A DNA stretch of 64,000 bases from Zasmidium citrigriseum (lineage: Eukaryota; Ascomycota; Dothideomycetes; Mycosphaerellales; Mycosphaerellaceae): contig NHNW01000021.1 in the NCBI GenBank assembly GCA_002786025.1, forward strand, positions 434,001 to 498,000, in the 5' to 3' direction. Position numbers and translations under genes: made by a program. How positions within the stretch are numbered: the stretch's first letter is position 1; the number at the start of each line of letters is the position of its first letter. The notes beneath the pieces are model-generated. The model was not told the DNA's origin. It saw only the letters and a list, made by a program, of their open reading frames with translations, and searched no databases. Of this stretch, positions 32,348-41,287 are shown piece by piece.

Positions 32348-34346
32348 ATGCAATCCACCTCTATCCTTGCCCGCTCCTGCGCAGCTTGCAGGCGTCGCAA
32401 GATCAAATGCGATCGTCGCTCTCCGAAATGCGTGTATTGTGCAAAATGGGATCTTGACTGCGTGTATCCCACCACGACACAGCGAAGCCATGACGAGACC
32501 GTTCGTACCGAGCGGAGTCACTCGCCACAGACTCACAAACGCCTTCGGACATCACGGCCTTTGTCCGTCAATGGGCGAGCATCAACCTCTGACATTGCGA
32601 CGACGCCGAAAAGGGATGTTCATGAGCCTTTTTGGGCACGACTCAATGCGGAGGTAAGTAGGGTCTTCTCCGGCTGCGTGTTCGACCTACCCACTAACAC
32701 ATGCAAGGCCACGCCGCTGCACGCGGATCAATCAGACATGACAGCTACGAGCAGCACAATGCACGAGTCGTCGGCGAGCCGCCTATCTCTTGGATTGAGC
32801 CCTGATGTCGTTGACTCTGGCGCAACAGCACCTTTGCCATCGCCTACCCACGTACTTCATCTCTGGCAAACGTTTATGGACAACGTAGACCCTATAATCA
32901 AGATCGTTCACACTTCAACGGTCCAGTCAATACTCCTCGAAGCAAGCTCTGACCTCGATCCTGCTCTTGAGGCTCTCCTGTTTGCCATCTTCTATGCCGC
33001 GACGGTGAGCACATTATCTCCAGGTTTGTCTTCGGCAGGACCCGAGCAAGAAATGTTCGACAGCTTGCGTGTTTATCGGAATGGCGTCAGTCGAGCCCTC
33101 GTGAAGGCCCGGTTCGTGGAGAGCGCAAACTTCACAGCTCTGCAGGCCTTTGTGCTGTTTCTGGTAGAGTATCGATCGACGTAAAAGTTGTTTGCAGCGA
33201 TGGACTAAAATCATGGTCTAGGTCTGTTCACGATTCGACCCCGAAGGACCCTGCATATGGACTCTCTTTGCCCTGGCTGTCCGTATTGGGACTCGACTGG
33301 GGCTTCACAGGGATCATGAGCGCACGCGCTCAACGCCATACGACGTGGAAATGAGGAGACGCCTTTGGTGGCAGATATGCATCTTGGATGTGCGCACTGC
33401 CGAAGATGCTGGAACAGAGCCTATGATCCCAGACCCGTGGCTCGCTGTTCCATTCCCCGCGAACGTGGGCGATTCTGAGCTCCATCCCGAGATGAGTCGA
33501 ATGCCAAGGACTACGACAGGAGGTGCCGCTATGTTTTACAACAACCTACGTATAGATGTGAGCAAGAGCCTCCGGCCGATCCTCTTCGAAGAGGAAAATC
33601 AAGAATCCAGAAGTCTGAAACACAAGACACAGACCATCGACCAACTGTGGCAACGGCTCGATCATGAATACTTTCGAACATGCGATCCTGACATTCCAAT
33701 CTGCGGATTCGCTGTGACCACAGTAAAGCTTGTACTTCGTAAAGCTCGACTGGGCGTTCACATCACGGCAGGTCCGCAGGTACAGGGATGGTGCAACGAG
33801 ACCGACGACTACGTGTTCCGGGAGAGCGTCAACGTTTTAGAGCAGACGCAAAAGCTATTCGCACATCGACCATTTGCCAAGTGGTGGTGGCTCGTTCGTA
33901 CATATGTGGAGTGGGACGCACTGATCCTGGTACTCCGTGGACTGTGCCAAAGCCCTACGCATGATGAAACCCGGCGTGCGTGGAGCGTAGTTGATACGGC
34001 ATTCTCCAATACTGAGAAAGTTGCCCAAAGTCCGAGCCATAAATCGAGATGGAAGTGTCTTACTCGTCTGAAGGCAAGAGCACTTCGTGCAAGAGCGACG
34101 TTCGACGGGAGTGGCATGGCCACATTAGACAAAAGCCAAGATACGGACATACAGCAGACTACAATAAGAACCGAGAGTCGGCCGGATGTGTCTGGCTCGA
34201 ACGCTGCACCCTTTCTACTAGAGGACTGGAACTGGTTCTTTGATGGCGAGTCGAGGCTTGGCCCTGGCTGGTGCGAAGACGAAGCTCTACGTGAGCTGTT
34301 TGTACCAGATGTCTCGCTGCAGTCGCCAAGAGACGAATTTCGATGA
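32348..34346 (+). CDS. Zn2Cys6 transcription factor next to the NmrA-like genes
   Basis: Exons 32348-32653, 32708-33163, 33222-34346; 628 residues. The Zn2Cys6 cluster is at residues ~11-38 (CAACRRRKIKC...CVYCAKWDLDC), a binuclear zinc DNA-binding domain that typically reads CGG triplets. The middle has the fungal-specific transcription factor domain: ALQAFVLFLVCSRFD...IWTLFALAVRIGTRLGLHRD, rebuilt across the second intron, and MRRRLWWQICILD. The first intron is in frame (54 nt, CTAAC branch site) and could be mistaken for coding sequence. The start at 32348 gives the usual short N-terminus. Its position suggests regulation of the two NmrA-like genes, which is inference. Confidence 0.88.
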
Positions 34347-34570
34347 AGTGATTGGACTCCTATATGGTATCTGCGGGATTACAGATGATGTACTTTGGGC
34401 CATCGCCCTGCAGCCCACTGCTCCAGGCTCGCAAAACATGGACACGAGACTGACATTCTCATCCAGCTTGACCGTCACAACGACTCAGACAGCGGCCCTT
34501 TCTTTCCATAATTGACGACTTCGACCATTCGAACGATATCTGCTCAATGCAATGCGTCCTCCCAGAGAAC

Positions 34571-35251
34571 CTACTCGAGGTAGCCGCACACGAGCCCGAC
34601 GACACCAAATACCGGAGCGAACTGTCCGCCAACAACGCTTCCAGCCTCCGTGATACGATCGATGATCGGTCCGCATCCCTCACTGTTGGAGTGGTAGTAC
34701 AAGTTAAAGCTCAAATCAAAACCCGAGCCGCCACCATTGCCTGCACCCGTCACGACATGGATAAAGTCTACTCCGCTTTCCTCCACCTGGGGAATCAGAA
34801 CGTCTGGTGTATCGGAGTACACCCGATTGACACTGCCATCAAATGCCGCCCGTCCTAGGTTGAAAATATCATCTTTGGAGACTGAGCCGAAACTGCCCAT
34901 GGCTTGGAGGCATATCTCGTCGTTACCGTTCCAGACCGCACGGTTGATGATAGGGGCACAGTATTGCATGGGTTCGGAAAGATCGAGGCCGCACTGTGTT
35001 GGGCCGCACATGTCGTAGATGTTGTCGAAAAGCTCGGTGAACGTTTCTGTGTAAGGATGGTTCTCCCGAGTGGTGCCATCGATGTAGACCCAAGTGGCCG
35101 TCACGGTGCTGTCGCCAACTTCGACTTCCGTGTCAAATGTTTGATCTTGCCGAGTGCGAAGGCAGGAGAAATTGCCGCTCCGAGTCTGGATCACAGATGC
35201 CTGCGCCATGAGCGACGAGATACCGATGAGAAGAAGCTGAGTGATCTTCAT
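34571..35251 (-). CDS. Hypothetical secreted protein
   Basis: A single exon encodes 226 residues. The frame extends upstream, but the ATG at 35251 starts an excellent signal peptide (hydrophobic 4-17, AQA cleavage region), so I place the start there. The mature protein has about seven cysteines, an acidic central part (DTEVEVGDSTVTATWVYIDG) and a glycine-rich segment (TGAGNGGGSGFDLSF) before a hydrophobic C-terminal stretch (GGQFAPVFGVVGLVCGYLE). I do not recognise a family. It has no membrane helix apart from the signal. The gene is convergent with the Zn2Cys6 gene 224 bp away. Confidence 0.7.
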   Translation of the reverse strand: MKITQLLLIGISSLMAQASVIQTRSGNFSCLRTRQDQTFDTEVEVGDSTVTATWVYIDGTTRENHPYTETFTELFDNIYDMCGPTQCGLDLSEPMQYCAPIINRAVWNGNDEICLQAMGSFGSVSKDDIFNLGRAAFDGSVNRVYSDTPDVLIPQVEESGVDFIHVVTGAGNGGGSGFDLSFNLYYHSNSEGCGPIIDRITEAGSVVGGQFAPVFGVVGLVCGYLE

Positions 35252-36610
35252 TTTGGCAAGATATCGGAGGAGATCGAAAGAGAAGTGGTTGGTGATGGAG
35301 CTTGTATGGCACTCGGGGGTGGCTGGATCGATGGTAGGGACTTTTTGGACTCCAGGTGAGCCTTTATACAATCTCTGGACTTCGCGTTGCTGATTTGAGT
35401 TGGTCTCAGCTCCTCCTTGGATCGTTCGATTGTCCTCTACGATGCATGCCATGCAAGCCCGAAAAGTGGTGCCGTGTATCCTTCTTCAGCCAAGTCTTGG
35501 CCAGTAGATGCATTGAAAGCACGAACGTTCGACGGCACAACAACGGTGTTGTGACTATCCTCCATCCATCGGGCGATGTCGAGCCGGCACCGCTCGCTGA
35601 TTGTTGATTTGCTATACGGGCTATCCTTCGCATCCTAGCAGTAGCATGCCAAGCCCATAGTGCAAGCTTTGTCACACAATCATGCTGAGTGGATGTCAAC
35701 CAACACATCGCACCAACTACTCTTGGTATAACGTCTTTCCCCAATGGCGTATTACCTACACAACGTGGCGGAAGAGCCGGCCTAACTTTACACGTGAGCG
35801 GAGTGTTAGCTTTCTTGCCAAGGCTGTGCTTCGATTGCCAAGTACGTTTGCTATACTCTATTGAGCGTTCAGATGTTGGTTATTACACGATCGAATACTA
35901 ATGGGTCGCCAAAATCCATTACGAAGCTTCAACGCCGAAGTTGAGGACGACACAGTCATTTCGTACAACAAAGCTGTCTCTTGAAGCCTAATCGATGTGT
36001 GAAGAAAGCCTACAGACTTCCATTCAGCCCCTAAATTAAGCATTCTTAACATGCACAAATAATTGTAGCGGGGACTTAAGTTACGTTCGCAGACCTTCAT
36101 TGTTCTTGGCTCGTCTCACGGGAAGTGGAGAGATCCAGGCACTTCGTTCTTCGGAGACAATGCCCTAGGTCTGCACTTTGTTCTGTGAGTGCGAAGGAAT
36201 GTAATGTGGTCCTCATCAGCGGCAAACTCTATTCATCCTCCAGCAGCTAAAACCTCTAGGAAAATCACTCCGCGGACAATGACCGTCGTCGTTTGGGTTG
36301 CAGTTCAGATTCGACTTGCTGATTGCTCGGGCGAACTCACGCCTGAAAATCAATACAGTGTGTACTCAACAGTGAGAAGTCAGATATTTCTGCCTTAGGC
36401 AGCCAAAATTTCATTCACCTACCAAAAAGTTTAACCGCTGGCGACTTCCTCTTTGATCTTGAACGTACTAAAGCTTCTTCAAAATGCCAAAAGGCTATAA
36501 AGGATGTCTCGAATGCTGCCTCTTCTCGCACGCCTTTGTCCCCGGCATTATTTCGGCCTCGCACAGCGCAAAATTGCTGGAGCCACACTGTCAACAAAAC
36601 AAAAAGCAAA
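35252..36610. other. Intergenic region
   Basis: No protein gene is supported in these 1.36 kb. The 5S rRNA gene follows directly, and its T-rich termination tract (AAAAAGCAAAA on the plus strand, 36601-36611) marks the boundary. Confidence 0.5.
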
Positions 36611-36729
36611 ACATTCAGCACCCGGTATTCCCATATGGTCACCCACTATAGTACTAATCAGGCGGTTAGCTGCTTGTGTATGGCAGAGCGGACGGGATGC
36701 CCAATTCTCAGCTACCTATGGCCGAATGT
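36611..36729 (-). rRNA. 5S ribosomal RNA
   Basis: Read on the minus strand, the 119-nt sequence begins ACATTCGGCC and ends GCTGAATGT. The two ends pair over eight bases (helix I, one G-U). Inside, GGUAGCUG pairs with CAGCU.AACC, the strongly conserved CAUCCCGUCCGCUCUGCC is present in loop B/helix III, and GUGGGUGACCA followed by GGGAAUACC is the conserved helix IV-V region that includes the C-box of the internal promoter. A run TTTTGCTTTTT follows at once, as expected for RNA polymerase III termination. Scattered single 5S genes are normal in Pezizomycotina. The length and both halves of every helix I checked are intact. Confidence 0.93.
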
Positions 36730-36824
36730 ACAAGGGAAGAGTTCTACGATTCTATGTTCCTTTGCAAGAGTCCATCCAGGGCTCTGCGGCCTTGCTACAT
36801 CTTCGTCGAATGGTTCAATTATAC

Positions 36825-37866
36825 CTACTGCGCACCACTGCAAATACTCTGCATTTTACCAAGAGCTTCTCCAGCCGCCATCTCGTCCACAAATTCCAAC
36901 TCAGGCATAATTGTCTTCACAGCTTTCAAATGCGGCTGATCCCTCACCTCAACACCAGGCTGAAAGCCATACTTAGCAAGCTCCCTCTCAGCGTCCCATT
37001 TAGCTCGGTACAATGACATTGTGCCTTCTTCACTCATCGCCACAGGGAAGTAATTTCGATCGATCCGAGTGTCCATCCAACATGCGTACGGAAAGATTCG
37101 GCGGATTTCTTCGAAGGGCTGTCGGTAGGTGTGGACGTTGCCGGCGAGGGTGAAGCGGGAATTTGAGGGGGATTTGGTTGAGTAGTCTGGCTCGAGCTTG
37201 GTGCTGATGGGTAGTGCTGTTGGAGTTGAGTTAGTATGGTGTGCTTCTGAATGATTTTGTTGACGTACCTCTTTTTACCAAGCTGAACCATGCATACCTT
37301 CGAACATCTTCACGCTCCTGTCCCGCCAAATTTGCGTTGCGAGGGTCCGAAGGAAAGTATCTATCGTTGCAGTACACTCCCGGTCCTTCCCCTCTGCTCT
37401 CTTCAGATTCTTTCCGTTCGATCCAGTCCATGTTCCCGACGTCGAAGTTGACCGCCAGTAGGTCCGCCTCGTCAACGGAACATCGACAGACACCAATGAC
37501 GAATCGAGTGTCTTTCCGTTCTCTGGGTGCTTTGAGGTTCACTAGAAGAGCGCTGTGGCCATCTCTGTCGTCCGCGACGAAGAACAAGTACGGGTGGATC
37601 GTGTCGTCTTCGTCTCGAGCGTGGATATGGTGGTCATATGCATGTCTGAGAGACGGATGTTGATGTTGTCCAGGTGCAGGACGACATGTTTGAGAGCCAA
37701 GGTCGTTGCTATTGAGGCTCGAGATCAGACGCTCCTGCTGTGATGCGTCCAAGCTCAAGACATCGTAAACGGAGTAGTGTACTCTTGTCGTTGGGCCAAC
37801 AACGGGATGAGCAGCCTCGGGCGCTTGAAGCGGCAATGTATCCTCGAGGTCCTTAGTCGACGCCAT
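36825..37866 (-). CDS. Hypothetical protein, two exons
   Basis: Exons 37866-37269 and 37216-36825 give 329 residues. The intron (52 nt, GTACGT...CTAAC...ACAG) rejoins the frame cleanly, which supports a real gene. The protein has no signal peptide and no membrane helix. It contains a segment DTIHPYLFFVADDRDGHSALLVNL and a later FVIGVCRCSVDEADLLAVNFDVGNMDWIE, which look like a mixed alpha/beta cytosolic domain. I recognise no family. It lies tail-to-head upstream of the aldoxime dehydratase gene (both minus strand, 280 bp), so co-regulation is possible but unproven. Confidence 0.7.
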
Positions 37867-38146
37867 GACCAGCTATGACTAACTTGTAGTTGCTGTCTAG
37901 CTCTACATGCAATCTTGAGTGATGGAATGACTCGACGACCGTCCAATCGATGCGAGTTGAGAGACCAAAATCCTGACACTCAATTGGGAGGCAAGCCTAC
38001 GTAAGCCAAGTAAAGTGGTGGTGTTCCTGCTATTCTAGTTGTTAAAAAAGGGAAATATAAGCAGTACTTGGCAATGGGGACAGAATGGCGTTGCAGACCT
38101 GATCTTGTCAAGGGATCTTTCAACGTCAAGACTCACGAGCGACCCT

Positions 38147-39247
38147 CTATACAACCGAAGCCAACATCCCCGTCATATCATGACAACCCACATACTCAAA
38201 AAACTGCTGCTCCGGCTCCAGCACCATCACCTCATGAAAAAGCCTCAACGAAACCTCATTCTGCAGCTCTCCAGCATACTGGATAAACCTCCCAAAAATA
38301 TCCAGATGCGTCTTGTGTCTCTTGCTCCAGTCCTCCAATGACGAGAGATCGTCAAAGTACGCAAGCCCGAAGGTCTTGTCCGTCGGGCCTTGTTCGTTTT
38401 GGGACTTGTGGATGACGTCCATGAAGCGGCAGGAGATACAACCGACTTCCTCGCCTTCGTCGCGGAGGAAGGTCATGCCTTTGATCAGGACGGGATGCAT
38501 TGTTTCGAGGTAGAGTTGTCGTTCGTGCGGTTTTGTGTTGGACCAGTCTTGGCCGCTTCGGATCATTGCGAGGTTCTTTCTTCCGGAGACTCGAATTCTT
38601 CGACCTTTGGTGTCGGCGGTATGGCCATTTGCCGCCGACTTAGACTTAATTGAGGTCTTCTCTCCAGTGATGGGGTCGGTCTGTGCCACTGGTAATCGGT
38701 CTCGCATCGAGCCCCAATAAACGTGTTCTTGGAGAGTACCAGAGACGCCTTCACGCATATGAGCAGCGCCTTCCGGTTCCACGTTGTCGGAGAAGACTGT
38801 CTCGAAGCGATCAATCGACGGGAGGAAGACTTCTTGAAACCAGCCTGTTTCTGAACCAGGCTGCAGCACTCGCCACCATTCTTCAAAGCCGCTCTCAGAT
38901 TTCCACGCTTCGAAATCTGCCTTTGTCGCCCAATAAGGAATCACCACCTCATTGTAATAGCCACGGTTGTCTGTAACTGATGCTGCTTCCCAATATCGAG
39001 GTCTGGATTTTACTGGCTTCTCGACGAACGCAATAAGCTGCTTATAGTCATCCCCATGTGACACAGCAGTCTGACCATAACGCTGGACGCCTATGACAGC
39101 AGTCACAAGTCCCTTGGTCTCCTTGGCAAACCTCGCGCTATACGCCGGAAACGGGGGCTGATAATTAGGAGGGGTGCTCGCGGGAATCGTCCGTTCGACA
39201 CGCAGATGCTCAGGAATCGCAGGCTCGAGCGTCATAGAGGCCGCCAT
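38147..39247 (-). CDS. Aldoxime dehydratase (haem-containing)
   Basis: A single exon encodes 366 residues, close to the 350-380 usual for the family (phenylacetaldoxime dehydratase, PF13816). The enzyme removes water from aldoximes to give nitriles, using ferrous haem. Supporting segments are GVQRYG near residue 65, DNRGYYNEVVIPYW, LQEHVYWGSMRDR, and the C-terminal SLRLFHEVMVLEP...EYVGCHDMTG; the two histidines (about 338 and 356) are candidates for the haem ligand and the distal acid-base residue. The start at 39247 (MAASM) is preferred over 39274 because the extra residues are poorly conserved in type. A nitrilase gene is divergently transcribed 567 bp away, so the nitrile product has an obvious next enzyme. 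Confidence 0.92.
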   Translation of the reverse strand: MAASMTLEPAIPEHLRVERTIPASTPPNYQPPFPAYSARFAKETKGLVTAVIGVQRYGQTAVSHGDDYKQLIAFVEKPVKSRPRYWEAASVTDNRGYYNEVVIPYWATKADFEAWKSESGFEEWWRVLQPGSETGWFQEVFLPSIDRFETVFSDNVEPEGAAHMREGVSGTLQEHVYWGSMRDRLPVAQTDPITGEKTSIKSKSAANGHTADTKGRRIRVSGRKNLAMIRSGQDWSNTKPHERQLYLETMHPVLIKGMTFLRDEGEEVGCISCRFMDVIHKSQNEQGPTDKTFGLAYFDDLSSLEDWSKRHKTHLDIFGRFIQYAGELQNEVSLRLFHEVMVLEPEQQFFEYVGCHDMTGMLASVV

Positions 39248-39814
39248 GTTGGTGGTGGAATGTCGTACACGCACAATAGGCGTTGGCGATAGCTCTTATC
39301 AATGTCGGCATTCTCATTGCTCGACAGCTTCGGTGCGGAAGACATTCCGGTGGTATCGACAGTCTGAAGCCGCCAGTGAACTTTATCGTTGTCTGTGGTG
39401 TCCGGTAGATCGTCCGGAAGGAGGGAACTTGTCTAACATCGAATTGCAGAGGGGCTGGACAGCTTCTGGGCCGAGCAGCTAGAGCTCTTATCAGTCGGGA
39501 CCTGCATGTGTAGTCAAAGTCTGACGTTAGCCGTCGGCAATCTCGTCCAATCCTGATCGATGGAAATGATGGACGTACATGGTGAAGACCCCGGACCGTG
39601 GCATCTACCCCACAATCACGGAAAACAGCCGCAAGTTTGATAGTAAGGATTGACTTCCTGGTTCAGGTCAAGATCCTTGTATATAGATAGGGCTCTTGCG
39701 TTACACGAGAACCCTCTGGCTTCTTATATCGAGACACAGTCAGAGCGGAACTCAAAGACTCTTGCTCAAACCGCCCTCGCCACCTCAACGAAAGCCTCAA
39801 CGTCGACAGCAAGC
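39248..39814. promoter_or_regulatory. Divergent promoter of aldoxime dehydratase and nitrilase
   Basis: These 567 bp separate the starts of two pathway genes on opposite strands. They contain TATATAG at 39680-39686 on the nitrilase side and the palindrome at 39401-39418. Shared control by one regulator is likely but inferred. Confidence 0.6.
39401..39418. promoter_or_regulatory. TCCGG-N8-CCGGA palindrome, candidate Zn2Cys6 site
   Basis: Perfect five-base arms, TCCGG and CCGGA, enclose eight bases. This contains CGG-N8-CCG, an arrangement of inverted CGG triplets bound by many Zn2Cys6 dimers. It lies in the divergent promoter, and a Zn2Cys6 gene is next to the nitrilase. Confidence 0.4.
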
Positions 39815-41082
39815 ATGGGTTCAGCAGGTCCAGCGACAGTTCGAGTTGCGGTATGTGTCGTACATCCCCATGTCACGGAAGCGTTCCCAGTCTTCTGAGA
39901 TCCACTCTTTGATGTCAACAACGGAAAGATTCACGAAGCCAGGAGATCGGACCGACGCTCGCCCAGCCTTTGCACTCAACCCAGCTGACATTCGGATCTG
40001 TAGGTTACTCAACATGAGCCCGTGTGGTTGGATCTCGAGAAAACCGTCGCGAAGACCATCACGATCATTAAGGAGGCCGCTGAGGCTGGTGCAAACCTTG
40101 TGGCCTTCCCAGAGTGTTGGATCCCAGGGTACGTACTCAATGTATCCCCACGACAGCCAGGGCGTCGCTGACAGCCGAAATTGCTACCCTGCTTGGATCT
40201 GGTCCAGGCCTGTAGACTTCGATCTCGGCGTGAAATACGTCCAAAACTGCCTCAAGATCGACAGCGAGGAGATGAAACGAATCCAGGCAGCAGCAGCGGA
40301 GAACCAAATCAATGTATCACTAGGCTTCTCCGAGCGAGACGGAGAATCCGTATACATTGCGCAAGCATTGATCGATGAGGCTGGAGAGCTTAAGATGACC
40401 CGACGCAAAATGAAGCCGACCCATATGGAGCGAACCATCTTCGGCGACGCCACCGGTCAATGTCTCGCACCAGTGATTGACCTTCCAGATGTTGGCAGGG
40501 TCGGGGGCCTGTCTTGTTGGGAACACATGCAGCCTCTATTGAAGTATTATACGTTCGCACAGGGCGAGCAGATCCATTGTGGCGCCTGGCCGCCGCTTGA
40601 TGGTTTCATCCAGGGTTCTCCGGGCTTCTACAGCATGTCGATTGAAGGTCTGTGTTCCAATTGGCATATGGTGATCGCTTGCTGACCCTTCACAGGCTGC
40701 CGAAATCTGTCCCAGGCGTATGCGATGGAGTCTCAAAGTTATGTGCTCCATGCGACGACTGTCATCACGGAAGCCGGCATCAAGCCCATGGGAACCACAG
40801 GAGCTCCGATCATGGGACATCCGATCATTGGAAGTTCGGCTGTGATTGGACCTGATGGACGTATCCTGAGCGAAGCAGACACGCCAAACGAGAAGCTGAT
40901 CATCGCGGACCTGGACCTTACACAAGTGACCAAAGCGAAGACGTTTGCAGACGCATCGGGACATTGTAAGCCTCATATTTCGCTTGTCGAGGACGTTTGC
41001 TGACATCTGTGTAGACTCACGTCCAGATATGATGTGGCTGGGGGTTGACAATAAGCACAAGCTTGTGGTGAGGTCCGAGTGA
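39815..41082 (+). CDS. Nitrilase (aryl/aliphatic nitrile hydrolase)
   Basis: Exons 39815-39850, 40004-40128, 40175-40647, 40696-40965, 41015-41082; 323 residues. It converts nitriles to carboxylic acids and ammonia. The catalytic triad is visible: Glu49 in AFPECWIPG, Lys134 in [11 protein letters not shown] and Cys168 in GGLSCWEH. The aldoxime dehydratase next door would supply its substrate. The first intron is unusually long (153 nt). The second is problematic: the best AG acceptor (40174) adds Arg-Asn-Cys to the otherwise standard PGYPAWIW, while an exact family fit needs an acceptor ending in TG at 40184. The other introns are normal. Cytosolic location is expected. Confidence 0.9.
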
Positions 41083-41287
41083 TAGTCCTCAGTGGCGTAG
41101 CGATGTCGGTTGTTGGAGTGCGGATGCTGTGTTGAGAGTCTGATATCTTGAAGTCTCGTCATGATCTTAAAAGAATCATCAATCTGCAAGACAGCCTCTC
41201 AGGTGTATGATTGCAAGGCAATGGTCAGCGCCCTGGTCGAGAGCATTTTCCACCACCAGTCGCGTTTCTCATGCTCTGGAAGCTCCT

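Noticed and set aside
36504..37016. Plus-strand open frame of 170 codons
   Set aside because: It covers the 5S rRNA gene and the antisense side of the 36825-37866 gene, and it has no protein features.
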